Shown in pieces: positions 25,401 to 39,770 of a stretch of 64,000 nt of DNA. Numbering within the stretch: position 1 is the stretch's first letter; the number at the start of each line of letters is the position of its first letter. Where the stretch lies: assembly GCF_022965805.1 (NCBI RefSeq), contig NC_133106.1, positions 34,523,913 through 34,587,912 of the forward strand, in the 5' to 3' direction. The position numbers and the translations under genes were made by a program. The notes beneath the pieces are model-generated. The model did no database searches and was not told the origin of the DNA. It worked only from the letters and a program-made list of their open reading frames with translations. The stretch is from Primulina eburnea (Eukaryota > Streptophyta > Magnoliopsida > Lamiales > Gesneriaceae).

Positions 25401-28400
25401 TGAAGAAGCTTGAGGAACAATGGACAATAAAACAAGAAAATCATGGACATCGAAAATTCAAAATTGGTCCATCTGATAATGGCATCCATCAGATGTCAAA
25501 TGCGGAGGTATCTCATTTATGATTCATTTATGTATACTATATGATCCTTTGGTGGGGCAGTTAACATTATCTTGTTATTGTGAGATTTGGTATTTAAATA
25601 ACTGCCCGTTACTTTTGCTAGTAATTTGCAAGGATAAAGCTATAAATGAAGAATATTCCATTGCATGCACCAGCTGAAATGCCTAAAGATCTTGGTCATT
25701 TGCTTACTGTCAAGTGTCAATTTTCTTTAAGGTCCCTTGCAATTTTAACATTCTTCAGGTGAAGAGGAAAGTGAAATGCAAGATTTAATCTTTGTTTTCG
25801 ATATCAGGAGTTGAAAGTTCTTGTGGTAAAGATAAGGCATTGCTCTTTGTCAAACTTGAAGTTTTAAAATTAGAAGTCTTTTGGTAATTCTTTTAATTAA
25901 GGTGTACGTACTTCTTCATTCTGTAGATATGCTTGTTTGGAGGCCTTTGTCTGTTTTATTCTTTTTTGAATGTCAATACATGATCTTATTTTCATGTTTT
26001 AGAGCACTTATTTATTGAGAAACAAGGAAAAGTTTCAAATTCGAAAATGGAGACAGTTCCAATTTTCTTGCATCTGGAGTTTTAAAATATAAAATATTCT
26101 TTCTTTTTACAAGAAATATCTATTTTGCCCAACTCATTTATTACATATCCTTCTCTTTTTTCATTGTTTTACTAATTTATATTACTATTTTAGGTAATTT
26201 TGTGAAGTACATAGATATAAAGACAACATACTATTGAATAAGTAATTCTATTTCTAAAAAGCCACTTCGGTTGTTGTTTTAATCAGGCTGACGTCTGAAA
26301 GTGTGATGTAAACATGATGAACCGGCTGAAGTGAATTCATGTTGTATTTGTTGCTATTCTTTATCTTTCCATTATAACCTTTTCTATTTTTGGTACAATT
26401 AGTAATTGACCTTACTACGATCTGAACCATTTAGGGTGCCGAATAAGGCAGACAGATATTATTTAGTAACTTTATTACAGAAAATGGTTTCAGAATGAAA
26501 ACCTTTTAGAGAAATAATTGAAACTTTTGTTTTTGTTTTTGGTCTTCTTTTTCTGGTTCCTTTGAGCTCAGATTTTTTTTTATTGTTTGCAAAGTTGGTT
26601 ATAAATTTGCCATTTTCATGGTATTGGTATTAAAAGTAATTCTAGTCAATTTTATATTCTTGCAGTCTCCTATGCTGTCTGTTTCTGGAGAAGTGGCGAA
26701 TATTAAAAAGAAGCTTCAAAATGAAACTCTTTTACGGAAAGCTGCAGAAGCTGAAACTGATAGATTAAAAAGTGAATCGACTCATTGGAAAAAAACCGAG
26801 GTGTGCATTAAATGTGCATTAATTATTCTTCACCTTATTATTTCAACTTCGTCACTATAGCTGTGGTTTACCACCTGATAAATATCAACTGGCTCTCTAG
26901 GCTGCTAGGAATGCTGAACTTGTGAAGCTTCGTAAGATGCTGGAAGATCAAGCATGCCAAAAAGAAAAACTTGAAGATGAACTCTCACTTCTGCAAAGTC
27001 AATTACTGCAAATAAGTTATGATGCTGATGAGGTATGCCTGTACAGAGACCACTTCCGTGAACAGCGAACTATGTTTCCAAATCAACTATACATGGACCT
27101 ACCAGTGCCCTTCTTTCCAACAAATCTTTAGGGTGTCTTTCTTCCCAATTTTCCTCCAGTTACAAGTTCCTCATTTCTGTTTTGTCATTCTTTCAATTCC
27201 TTCATTTTTTAATTTTCCAGATTTCAACCTTAATGCAGAGCAGGTAGTCGTTTTTTGTATTTTTTAAACAATGTGTGAGAATTGATTTGGTTGCCAATTC
27301 CTAAATTTGGGAGTCTGGCCATCTCTCTGAATTTTGAATCAGGACTTATAGGCTTAGTGCTGCGGATTGACTGCACTTGCGAGCTTAGTACTCTTCATTG
27401 AAAACAGTAGTCACTACGGTCTTCTAGATGATAGTACCAAAATGGCAATGTCTCAGCACCTCCACTTCCATCTTTTTTTCTTACTGAATATCATTCTACA
27501 AAATATTGTCCACAACTTCACTTCAACATCCTTGCATCTCTCTGTTGCCCTTATTCTTTGTGTTGAAAGATTCAAAACGACTGTTTATGCTATTGTTCTA
27601 ATAGATGGAACTGATAGTAGAGAAAATGTCTTTAATGAGATGTAAGCTAGGGATGTTGGGTTGGTTAGCCAGCTAAAAATAAGAATGCTTATGTTGGCTG
27701 GAAGTGGCTCACCTTTTATCTTTGATGAATTTTCTTGGTCTTGGAACTTATTTATCTTAGCTTTAACACTCTACAAATTTCAAGTTCAAGACAATTTTAC
27801 TCGCAGCTATTAATATTTGGGTGACATTGACTTATTCTTTGGTGCCGAATGCAATGAGTTTGCGTGGTTTAAGCTAGATTTGGCAGGAAAATTGTTGCAA
27901 CTCAATAAGAAGTACACTTCTGCATATCAGGAATTTTTCCTGCTGAACAAACCTGTTTGTGGTTGTCATTTGCATGAAGATTATCAACTTTTTTAATCTA
28001 TTGGCTGCACAGAGAAGAAAAAACCTAGATAGAGGTTTGAATGGACGAGTACCTAGCTGCCTGGATACTCTCATCCCTCAGGTCAAGCATGAACAGCTAA
28101 GAGACACTGGAGATGGAGAGAGAGCCTCAATGACGAAACTTTTTGAACAAGGTGATGGACTATTTTCTCATGTTCAACTTTTTCTCAATAATTGTATGCT
28201 TAATCCTTAGCAATGTTATCTCCTTCTGAAATCTACTGCACCTCAACAGTAGGACTTCACAAGATATTGTCATTACTTGAAGCAGAAGATGCTGATGTTC
28301 GCATCCATGCTGTGAAAGTAGTGGCTAATCTTGCAGCAGAAGGTAATGATGGTGATGCATGTCATTTCTCCTATCGTTCTTTGTTTTCTATTTTTGATTG

Positions 28401-30632
28401 TCTTCTAACATTCAAGTCTTGATCCAGACTTCGTGGGCGGCCATTTGTTTTAGAAATTTTGGATGACTGGATTGAGATGTTGTTTCCGGGTGAATTGCAA
28501 AATTCCTGGGACTCCTTTGATTGTTATATTTTTCACTTGGTCAGGTTTTCTGGGACTAATATGCTGAAACTAGTTGGTTATATCATGTTTACAATGACAA
28601 GTATCATCCTCTGCCTTTCCACTTCATTAACTCTTGATTTGTCTTGGAATGTAACTTACTGATTCATGGAGCTTTAGATACTTGTCCTCTGGTGTCAAAC
28701 CAGTGTTGCTAGACTCCATTTCATTGTCATTCCAAAAAGGAAGCGATGTGAAGATACCCTGATTTGTGTTGGGAGGTGGTCTCATAACATATCAATTTGT
28801 GAATGCATGTTTTCCTGTCTAAACAAATAATTACTGACAGATTATCGACCAAGTCATAAACAACAAATGAAGGAGCTTGCTCTCTCTGCACTATTCACTA
28901 AATTCATTCATTTTCTATCGCGTGTGTGGTCGTTGATCTTCTTGTAATGTGTCACACTTATTACTCTCACATTAGTTTTGACCATTTAATTATCATCTTC
29001 CCTTGATCTTCACTTCTGCAGAATCAAATCAAGAAAGGATTGTTGAGGCTGGTGGGCTTACATCCTTGCTAACAATCCTGAAAAACTCCAATGACGAGAC
29101 CATTCACAGGGTTGCAGCTGGGGCAATCGCAAATCTCGCAATGAATGGTAATTCTCCTTACCTGCACTAGACTAAGTTACATGTAAAATTTTTATCTTTA
29201 TCACCTGCTTACAAGTTTGATTCATGGTAAATGGCAGAACTTAATCAGGAGCTCATCATGTCCCAAGGGGGAGTCAGCTTGTTGTCTTTGACAGCAAATC
29301 GTGCAGAGGATCCTCAGACTCTCCGTATGATTGCTGGAGCCATCGCTAATCTCTGTGGGAATGGTAATTACCCCCTACCCATGTTTGCGCCAACATCAAA
29401 AGCCAATTCTTATCAGGATCGAAGTTCTCAAAAACTCTTTCGAACATCTCTCTCTCTCTCTCGAAAATATAAAAGTCGCAATGTTTTATCATGAATTTCT
29501 GTAAATATCAGTTTTTTACCTTGTGTCATTGTTGGTTCATGATGAGAGTCTTTCCCCACTTCCGGGGATCTACTTTTCCTGTATTCAGTCTTTTTTCCTT
29601 GCAACTGATGTTTTCTCGGAAGGATTTATCCTTTAGCCTATATATGACCTTTTCTTTTTGACTGGTGTATTGTCTTTTTGTACACAAGCCTATGTAATGT
29701 AGATCTGGTTTCCAGCCATAATATTTTATTTTAGAATGCCGCCTTTGTAATCAATGAATTCAATGTTTCTAATTAGAAATTGCTTTTTTGGGTTATATTG
29801 TTTGCTTTTAAAAATAACTAGCTTTACATTTTCAGATAAGTTACAAGCGAAGCTAAGAGCTGAAGATGGTATCAAGGCTCTTCTTGGGATGGTTAGATGC
29901 AGGCATCCAGATGTTCTTGCTCAAGTTGCTCGAGGAATCGCGAATTTTGCCAAATGCGAGTCTAGAGCATCCGGTCAAGGTAAAGTTTTTAGGCTCCTGG
30001 AGAACACTACCATCCAATGAAACTTAAATTCGTTTCTGCAGTTATAAACCATGCAGATACAGATATTTTTAGCGCTCTCTTGATCTCTTTTATAGCCTGT
30101 TCTGGTTCTTCGCTGGAGGTTTTCCAATTTCCGTTTGAGTTTGGATGAAATCTTTTTTGAGAGTTCGATTTGGAATTCAAAATCTATGCTTAGTTTTGTC
30201 AAATTTGACACCTGAAGACTGTAAATAACTCAGCATCGAAACTTGGTTATTGCAGGTTCTAAGAATGGGAAGTCTCTTCTAATTGAAGATGGAGCCCTTC
30301 CGTGGATTGTACTGAATGCTAACAATGAAGCTTCTCCAATCAAGCGTCATGTTGAGCTAGCACTTTGCCATCTAGCACAGCACGGTAGACCTTTTTCATT
30401 TACATCCTAAAGAGAAAATCGTAGGATTTAGATTCAGTTCCTTAATTACTGGAATTGCTTCATTCCAGAGGTCAATGCAAAGGAAATGATAACTGGAGGA
30501 GCCCTGTGGGAGCTTGTTCGTATTTCCCGAGATTGTTCACGAGAGGATATTAGGACTCTTGCCCTCAAAACGCTCAAGTCCAGCCCCAGTTTCGTGGCCG
30601 AATTGAAGCGACTAAGGATTGATCATGGTTGA
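19455..30632 (+). CDS. ARK1: Armadillo-repeat kinesin, ARK1/MRH2-like, with two frameshifts in the motor region
   Basis: Nineteen exons: 19455-19653, 20606-20706, 20831-20954, 21634-21819, 22006-22227, 22322-22479, 23351-23500, 24314-24402, 24631-24834, 25361-25507, 26666-26800, 26901-27032, 28013-28151, 28250-28342, 29022-29147, 29238-29363, 29836-29979, 30256-30384, 30469-30632. Allowing for two extra A bases, the product is about 921 aa (Arabidopsis ARK1 is about 941 as I recall). The motor spans about 67-409: P-loop GQTGTGKT, switch [10 protein letters not shown], switch II DLAGSE, then [17 protein letters not shown] coiled coil (about 410-620) and armadillo repeats (about 662-915) follow. 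The family is a plant microtubule motor acting in root-hair tip growth. Exon 3 (124 nt) and exon 6 (158 nt) are each one base too long. Read literally, the frame stops in exon 4 near 21732, before switch I. Start: first ATG in frame; the upstream GTG at 19431 is not a plausible start. Either an assembly error or a true loss of function. Confidence 0.9.
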
Positions 30633-31206
30633 AATACTGCAGAATGGAACTGGGTATGTTTCGATATGAACTGTTCAGAGAAAAAGATCGTTAAGTAGGT
30701 GAACAAAGTTCAAGATTTATGTTATATGTAGTTTATACCTTGGATTTATTTCTCGTCCAGTGGTCTTATTATAAGTTGTAAATAGTCGGTGCTTAATGTG
30801 AATCTTTCTAAAATCGGATACCATTATGTATTGGCAATCTGGCATCGCGTGGGATGAGCTTGGAAGTTTTTGTATATTAATTTGTAAGTATTGGTCAACT
30901 GTTTTTGATATACCATGGTAATGTTACACATGCTTCTGTCGGCCTAATTCAAATTTCGGGATTGTTTGCTGCCTTTCAAAATAAGTTGTTTTGTGTTTTT
31001 CATTCGAAAATTTACGAATAAAAACGTGTAAGAAAAACGTGTGCATCTCGTGCTATGAATTTCGGGATGTCTGGTCCGATGTCTGATTTTTATAAGGGAT
31101 ATATATATATATATATATACCATCTATAATTGTAAAAAAAAAAAAAAAAAATATCGAATTGAAATTAAAATTTAATGATATAGACTACTAAAATCGCAAA
31201 GAGACA

Positions 31207-31273
<67 letters not shown>

Positions 31274-34200
31274 GATATTCTTCAATGCTGAATTTGACCA
31301 AGTCAGTCACACAGCAGATGTATACAGCCAAATTTCTTATGTTAATTAGATTATAGCCCATCCGCACACTTAAATATTATCGATCATTTTGAATTATCGA
31401 AGTAACCAACATTCGTAAGTGGATAAGAAAATAAAATCCCCTCTCCGAAATAATATTAAAATGTTGGACGTAAAATGACTATTTTATTTTTAACCCATCA
31501 AAACTCAGTTATCCGAATTACATTATTTTTCCTCCTGGGGGAAATTGTATTTTGGTTCCCAAATTGGTCCTTTATTATTGTCTCATATATCTAGTGGTTT
31601 TACCATTTTATTCATATCTTTGCGGAGCGCGGGTGCGACATTATATATTGTTGGAGTCGCATCAGCTATTGCTGATGTTGTTAGATATGGCTTAGGTCTC
31701 CAACATCATATCGACATTCCAAAAAAAAAGACTAAAAGCGTAAAAATAAACCGATACAATGAACTAAAACTGAAATTTATCTATTTAAATTATCGAAAAT
31801 ACAAATTAACCAATTTTAACAATACCGCATCTTAAGTCTGCTAAAACTTAAAATGTACACTAATAATTGACTTATCACCTCATATATGATAGTAGGACAT
31901 TTGTAGCTTCCAACAATCCATCTACTAATAATTGATAATATTTAAAACTCGTGTTAATCAACCGTATGAAATTTGTCATTACCATCCATTATTAGATATA
32001 TATTTTTTTATTTCTTATCAGAAATTATAGTTGATATAAATATAACACCTTCAAATATTTTAAATTATATAGCAGTCCAAAAATTAAATTCCGTTTCGGT
32101 CAATATAACACATAGGCAACTATATATAGTTTTTTTCTTCAATATGCTTATTAATATGCCACTCATCCAACTAAGTTACATATTGGTCTTACCAGATGGA
32201 AGCTTAAAAAATGGGTTGTTGCTTATTCAGTTTATGTATCAAAAATCCGAATAGAAAACAAGCAGGTGCCATATTTGAGACCTTCTATTTATATATAAAG
32301 AAATAACAAACAAAAACAAGCTAGCCAATTTACGAAAACAAAAACGGACCTTTTCACCACGTCTTTTGTGAAATATATTTCTTACGATTTGCGTTTTACC
32401 AAAATCTATTGCTTTACCGACCAAGAAATAGACACAAAATGGTAAAATGGAACTTGAAATATTTTCAGTGAATCCAACATAAAAAATATAACCACTCTCC
32501 CAAACGAAATTTATGATTTGATTTTCATTAAAAAAAATATTATAAACTTCTAAACAAATATATATTATATGTTTATGAAAAAACCATTAATCTCTAATAA
32601 AATGATAAAAGAAACAAATATAATTAAGAAGTAAAAATACAAACAAACCCATAGTTATTTAATGTCATCAATATGGGAAAATGGCAATATACTCTTATAA
32701 ATGAATAATAATATCACATATTAAACCAAAGAATAAGAGAATAGTCATTAACTTTTAATATCTAAAAGGGAAGGAAAGCTGACTTATATTATTCATTCCA
32801 AAAGAGGAAAAAACAGATCAGCTTGAATACCTTTCTAACATATGGAGTGCTTGAGAAAAAGGAAACATTAATGAATGCTAACAAGTATATATTAATAGGG
32901 TTTACTTCAGTTCAAAGAATCAGATCAGCTTTCGTCTTTCAGTATTCAAATTTTTATTTATTTTTTGGTTAATTAGATAATTCATCTATATTTATACCTA
33001 TATTGTTATCGACCGATGGAGTAGAAGTATTGCCTATGTTTAAATTTTATATAATCATGTTTAGAATATAAGTTTGTTATTCTCAGTACACACGAAATAA
33101 AACATAATCCAGATATCTTGTTTCAAAATAAACATTCGTTGATTCATTTGTGAATTAGAATTGAGATTAAGCTCAATTTCAAGAAACCTTAAATACTCCT
33201 CCAGGCACTTTGTCCCTGCTGTATTTTGCCTTTACAGTCTAATTCTTTGTGCTTTGCCTCGAAAAAGAGCTTCTCACGTGTATGCCAATTCGTAGACATC
33301 TCCATATTTATAAAATAAACCCTAAAAAATCTCAAATCTCTAAAAAAATGAAGTCTTGGAAATCAGATTCTAAACCCATACCTCTTTGCATCGATCTCGT
33401 GAAATGTTACTGAAACCGTCAATGGCTTTAATGAAGGCTTCTCTCTATTTATGAGTGTAAGTCAGATTACATGCAATCTCACTGATTACTAGGAAATGAT
33501 AATCAGATTCATAACACACCAATATACAATCATTAGGGTTCTAATTCGATTGTCATGATTATGATTGAGATATGTTTAACACTCTTGCTAGACCAACGAA
33601 GCCTAGTTATGGGTTTAAACTGATTTTTTTTCCAAAAATATATATGAAAAGAACAAGAAATTAATTTTGAAACTCGTTATGAACAAAATGTAATGGATAT
33701 ATTTTTTTTTTTGTTTATAATTGTTAAATGATCATAGACTATTTTGGGTTGATTCGTAAGGGCAAATAAAAACTTAATATTGTCCCAAAATCAAGCATAG
33801 AAAATAAATCAATTCATCAAGTTCAAACTCAAATGAAAAAATAATAGTAATAATTAACACTAAATGAAAATATTTTCGTAGTAAGCAAGAGGTGTTTTAA
33901 TTTTTGGGGGCAAGAATGAATTTTTTATGGGTGATCACTTGCTATCTTATTTCATGTATTGGAGTTCTTGCAAATGTAATAGTAACTGGAAAACTTGTGA
34001 TGTGATATATCATGTATTATAGTGATTAATCTTTATAACATGAAATATGAGATTTAAAACCAATTATATATTCGAATCACTCACACATACATATGAAATG
34101 AAGAACTAAGCTAGCCAAGTAACAAATTTTACGAAGTTCCATGATGACATTACAATCAGCATCATCAAATTAAATTCATGGAAAAAAACTAAAAGAAATA

Positions 34201-34382
34201 AACTCATGGTAATGAGGCAAACCAAACAACTATAAATGTTAGCAAGAAAACAACCACAAGTTCATCTAACCTAGATAAGTTTCTTGCTAGGAGTAATTAG
34301 TTCTTGATTGTAATCTGAAATTAATTATAAAGACAAACTAGCCAAATAAGTAGAAAATGTTACCCTTCAATCCCGAATGGAA
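30633..34382. other. Intergenic between convergent kinesin and AHL genes
   Basis: Holds the 3' flanks of the plus-strand kinesin and the minus-strand AHL gene. There are TA tracts near 31100-31119 and 31211-31268 and an A run near 31135-31150. The rest is AT-rich sequence with scattered short frames that resemble no family. A CACGTG box lies near 33276. I see no RNA gene or clearly bounded element. Confidence 0.55.
31211..31268. repeat. (TA)n microsatellite
   Basis: About 58 bp of uninterrupted TA, downstream of the kinesin gene. A shorter TA tract (about 20 bp) lies at 31100-31119. Confidence 0.9.
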
Positions 34383-35246
34383 CTAGAAAGGTGGCCGACC
34401 AGTAGCCCAGAACGCCTCGTTTGACATCTGAATGGAGTTGAGGAGATTCGGTGGCATTCCTTGAAACAAAGAGGGATCAGCTAACATTTGTGGCTGATTT
34501 TGCGGTGGCTGGCCTCCGAGTCCTCCAGGCGGTGATCCTAACGAATTTCCTTGAACTTGAATTGCATTTTCTTCTTCTTCAAGAGGCAATCTTTCGTATG
34601 CGGCATTGCTAAATGATGCTGCCATTATAATAACTGGCCCTGATGCCAGAAGCTGCCCCACCACACTGCCCCCCACCACCTGACCCTGCCCTCCGGCCAG
34701 GTAAATGGTCAGTCCGGTGGCTGCAGGAGGAGCTGGTGGCGGCAGGAACGACCCCGACAATGACAAGATCTCGAATATGCCATGTAATGTTACTATTGCC
34801 CCTGGGGAAGCCGGTTGTTTTAGGGTTACATTCGTCACGTTGCCACTTCCACTCATAATGCATACTCCCCGCTGGCGGCGGCGAGCGAAGTTGGCGACAC
34901 CCTCCATGATGTCGCAGCCGTCTGAGATTTCCATGACGTGGGTTCGGAGTGCGTTGGCGCTGTCGCGAGTGATGATGATCGGCGGCTTCGGCTTGTTTTT
35001 TGAACCGGCGGGGCGACCTCTGGGCCTTCTTGAACCAGACATTTCTCCTTCGCCGCCGGCAGAGCCACCATCGTGGCCGGCGGAATCACCCTTTCCTTCG
35101 TCCCGGTTACGCTTCTGTCCCATGTTTAGGCCTCCGCCACTGGTCTCGCTTTGCTCGTCCTCGGAGTTCTGGCTATGGTGGTGGAATTGGTGTTGCAGAT
35201 TGAAGTCCCTGGTGTTGAATGGAGGTGGAAGAGAATGGTTATCCAT
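34383..35246 (-). CDS. AHL22: AT-hook PPC-domain nuclear protein, AHL22-like
   Basis: A single-exon frame of 287 aa with an ATG start, as expected for intronless clade-A AHL genes. It has a His/Gln/Gly-rich N-terminus, one AT-hook (residues about 73-88, core RGRP at 76-79, then [10 protein letters not shown]), and a PPC domain (about 98-220) with [24 protein letters not shown] and [14 protein letters not shown]. The N-terminal SLPPPF and C-terminal PPNLLNSIQ resemble AHL22, which in Arabidopsis delays flowering and restrains hypocotyl growth. AHLs bind AT-rich DNA in the minor groove and assemble through the PPC domain. Oddity: the normally conserved GRFEIL core (156-161) reads GIFEIL, with ATA at 34776-34778 in place of an Arg codon. 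Assignment within the AHL22/23/24 group is less certain than the family. Confidence 0.93.
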   Translation of the reverse strand: MDNHSLPPPFNTRDFNLQHQFHHHSQNSEDEQSETSGGGLNMGQKRNRDEGKGDSAGHDGGSAGGEGEMSGSRRPRGRPAGSKNKPKPPIIITRDSANALRTHVMEISDGCDIMEGVANFARRRQRGVCIMSGSGNVTNVTLKQPASPGAIVTLHGIFEILSLSGSFLPPPAPPAATGLTIYLAGGQGQVVGGSVVGQLLASGPVIIMAASFSNAAYERLPLEEEENAIQVQGNSLGSPPGGLGGQPPQNQPQMLADPSLFQGMPPNLLNSIQMSNEAFWATGRPPF

Positions 35247-37395
35247 AGTTATTTCTCTTGCTCTTTGGATCTTTACTAAAGAAATTAATTTACTAAAGGA
35301 GGATTTATGGTTAAAAAAGATTGATTATTGGAATCAAGGAGGAAAAAAGGAGAGGGCGGACTTTAAGAGCTTCTTTTCTTCACTCTCTTTTCTTTCTAGC
35401 TTTTGTAGCCAACTTTTGCTGGGCTTTTTTTGCCTTATCTAATGAATCAAGATTCAAGAAAAGGGGTAAAAGAGTGGAGTTTTTGTGTATAACCCACTAA
35501 ATTCTAAGCTGAATCCACCATTTTTTCCACTTCTCAAACACTCTACACGGCGGCCCTGTGCTTGTCCGAGGAGGATTTTTCTCAGTTGGCAAGATACCAA
35601 GATTGGTGGTTGTGTTTAGATTTCAAAGGGTTGAGTTTTGGATTAGGGTTGCTCATGGGCGGTGGAGTTGTATCTCTTTCACGCACAAACACACTTATAC
35701 ACACAGTGATCATGTGTATGGGGTGTGTCTATTATATGTGTATGGATCTAATTCACACCTCAGCAAAAGTTATTCATGAGAGTTTAAATATTCATGTAAA
35801 TCCAAAACCCTCTCTCAAAATTCAACTTTGTCTTTGTCCATTTGTTTCACTAGGTCTCCATCAATTACAACTACAGGAAAGAGTAGCATTTCTTTTGTTA
35901 ATTTCTTATAATATATTGCTGTGCTTGTAATGTTTCATTGGTTAAGGTTTTCATTTATTTACCACGAGTACTCATTAAAAAAAAGGATATTTATTAATGT
36001 ATTAAAAGATTAAAATTCCATATTTTTTTCCATTTTTTTATATTTGAGATTTGGAAATTTTTGGAACAGACACTACTCGTCTCTTCGACTAATCTAAGTG
36101 ATATTTTCCACCACTAGTTTTCAAGAAACATTTTTTTGCAAAAGTGTGCTTCTCAAAACAACAGTTTTGTATGCACAGAGATAGATTTGACCAAAAAAAT
36201 ATTGATTAGGAAACCATTAATCCATGAGACCAACGATTTAACAATTATTGTTGACTGTCCTTAGAGCAATATAAAATGATAATCCAATATTGGTAGGCTT
36301 GGAATGAGAATCTCAGATTTGAGTAATTAATCTGTTCGTGTAACCCGAATTTATTTTGAAAGTGCACCCAATTTGAGGTAACGCAGGGTCAACCGCATAC
36401 GATATTAGAGATTCAAACAAGAGGTAGTCTTGTCTAATGAAGCTTCATACAGAATATATATACATTAGGACATTGTTCCAAGCATGTAACGGATGGATGC
36501 ATGAATTCACCTTTATTCTTACATGTGAGCGAGAGGTCCACGATTTTGTTTTAACCCCGTGAATGAAGATAAATTTAGACCGGCCATTAGATACGTACGT
36601 TACTTCAAACCGTAAAGATGAGTTAAGGTATATGTTTGTAGACCAGACGAAAGCATCGAGAGGAGAGCCAACCCTTTTATTTTATTCAGTCCAATTAATT
36701 GATTTGGGTGAGATCAAATTGTAGAATTAAGGGGCCACCGGGCTACAGTACTCTAAAACTATAAATATAACAGTATTAGTTTTGCAACATTAAAGAAGGC
36801 GAAGCGGCACAATTAAATTGGGGTCTGACTTGAGATGATATGCGCGCATTTAAGGCCAATGCTCTAATGTATTGACATAGATATACCTAATTTAGAAAAG
36901 AGTACCATACTCATATATTTTCTTAATAAAATAATGTTTACGTAAATTAAAAAATGTTAATAATTCTTTTATTAAACCGATTATAGTCGTGTAATTATGT
37001 TATTATAAATAATTTTAATCATAATGTTGAACGCATCAACATTTGAGACTAAATATTGGCATGACAAAGTGCCGTTTTAAGAATATTTAATTTAAATTAT
37101 AAGATTGATTCTTGGTAGATGTAAGAATGAAAAGTATTTGAAATTTATAATACCAAATAGATGAATATAAATTATTTGTATGTGGAGAAATTTAAAAGGT
37201 TGCGGCCATGAGTTGTCTATTTTTATTTAATTATTTATTTTTTTCCCTGCGTCACATGCATTATGCATATGCCCAAACTCTTATCCAGTATTCTGTAAAT
37301 AGAGGCGGGACCCTGTCTGTCTGTACAGTGTGCCACGTGTCATCTCCCCCCGGATCTGCGGGTCTATTAGTTGAATATGAATTCATTGTGGTTTA

Positions 37396-37742
37396 TGTAA
37401 TTTGGGCTTGATTCAACTCTAAAAATTAGTTCAAGAGAGTAGTAGTATCCAAGTCCATATATATAATTCTTAGAGATTTTATCTAACCGATTCGAGACTA
37501 ACTGACACATCTTTCTTACGTCCATGAATTAATATCTGGAATGTAAAGTGTACAAACGACCTTATTATGTGTAGAACGAGTATTTCAACTATTGGCAATC
37601 TAACACACAACGGTAGAACCTGGACTCTGATACTATGTTAAGATTGGGTTTGGACATAACTCAATACCAAAAACTAGCTAAAAAATGAACGATTGCTGAA
37701 TATATATATACTCAAAGATTTATCTATATTAGACAACTAACA
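37396..37742 (-). mobile_element. TRIM-like retroelement, eroded copy
   Basis: On the minus strand a terminal repeat starts TGTTAGTTGTCTAATATA at 37742. The primer-site motif TAGTATCAGAGTCCAGGTT follows near 37615-37636, then a short interior and a second diverged terminal repeat ending near 37396. Block order and sequence match the intact TRIM at 39771-40131. No target duplication is visible, so the ends are approximate. Confidence 0.55.
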
Positions 37743-39770
37743 GCCCAGTTGCACGAAGAATCATTTTGAATGCTTTTTTTTTAAAAAAAATCTTTTTATC
37801 CTCACTTATATGTTCCAAGGATCTCTTTTTCCCTTTTGTTTTAAGAAAGCATTTGCACAGGTAATTGTTGTGTGATCGGAGGCACATGAATGTGCGGTCT
37901 ATGTCGATTAAAACGATCTCGATTATCTCGTATAATTGTAATATGATATACTATTAATCCTCGATTGTGAAATTTTGAGAAATAATTAGTCAAAAATTGT
38001 TTTTGAAAAATAATATTCTACAAGTTTATTTGCATATATTCCGATACAATTGGGAGTATTATATTTTAAAAAAAAATGACTAAGATTATTTAAGTAACTA
38101 TCACTCCGTCATTTAAAAAGCATTAGTGGACCTAAAACTCCCACTAGTCCTAACCACTAGATATAGTTACTTTAAAAGAGATAGAGATAGAGAGTGTATT
38201 AAAATTGCAATGACTAAATTATTTAATTAAATATTTTACGCGACATATTTTAATAGCAATTGTTTTAAACCTTGCGGAATATTTAATCCAATATTCCGGA
38301 ATTCAGAATTATATATAAAGTTTTTTAAATTATTATTTGTATTCAGAAAAAAAATGATATATAAATAGCCTTTGTACATATTATATTTATTGAGTAAGAT
38401 GGCATGAAACAAACTACTTCCATCGATCCTGCTAATTAATTATATATATATATATATATATGTAATATGGATCATATGTAGAATAGAATAATAAAAAATT
38501 TAATGAAATAAAATTATGTAAATATAGACTTGAATCAGCTATTGCCCATACCGAAGAAATTAATAAAGTAAAGAGTTGATAACTTAATACATGAATTTAA
38601 AACTAAACAATTACTCGCAGTCAAACTTTATTCATGGGCGCCAAACTATTAACTATTTATGTGTTCAGAAAATTTAATGAGTTATTAACAGCTGGTGGTG
38701 GGTGAAATCAAATTTATTGTTATTAATATTTTAATTTTTTTGATGGAACGAGGAATGTCAGTTATTTTCTTAATATACATATTTGACACCAAAAAATGCA
38801 TGTGTCTAATCTAAAAATTGAGTTGAAATCGCCTCGGGCGACGCTGACAGCGTCACAGAGCAGCAGCCTCCGCCAGTGATCGGAAATCTATGCAATTAAG
38901 ATGCTTATTGCCGGAACAAAAATATTACTAATATCAAATGAGATAAGATTTTCGACTTTAAAAATTCACTTGTTTTATAAGTATTAAACCCCAACGTGGC
39001 AATTTCGAGTCATTTTTAATATTTTCTTGGAGTAATTATAATTTAACTGAAACTAAAGTTGACTCCCATACTTTATTTGACCTTTTACTTGGTAATATTA
39101 AAACATGTGAGCAAGAACTATATTTTTAAAAACCTCGGGAGTTAAATTTCTACTATTCGATGTAGATATGATAAAAGACAAATATATGAGTCGAAATCGG
39201 AAATAGTACCAACATGAACCAAGTTTAGATCGTTATGAATATCAATACAGAGAATTAAAACCAAACAAAATCATAGTACCAATGTCCGTGTTGAGTATAT
39301 TGGAAAAAAGTAACTTATAGCCTATACAAGATGATACAAAACTTATCGTAAGAACCCAAGAATGCAATATGCGAAAATCCAGACCAAAGATTGTCGCCGA
39401 AACAGTTTTTCAGAAAAAAAAAACTAAACTTTCAGACGTCGTCGTGAAGATGTCTTGCCACGGGAACTGGGACTTTCTCAGAATAAAAGAGACAACCTCT
39501 TTGATAAGACTGTAACATCCATTCCTATCATTCAACATAACTTTTAGTTTCTAACTCTGATCAGATATGACCAAGTTACATTCATCAGTATGAATGGTAC
39601 GCATTCAAAAATATTATTCGCTCACATCCAAATACATATAAATTTTAAATTGATTTTCGCTATGACATTATCTATATTAGTCATTAGCAATTGCGGAACC
39701 AACTGCCTCTGGATGACTGCAAAATTTCGTGGAGAATATCAGCCTTTTCAGATACAGAATCACTCATTTG

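Noticed and set aside
34705..35442. 245-codon frame opposite the AHL22-like gene
   Set aside because: Antisense shadow of the GC-rich AHL coding sequence; proline/serine-rich translation with no domain.
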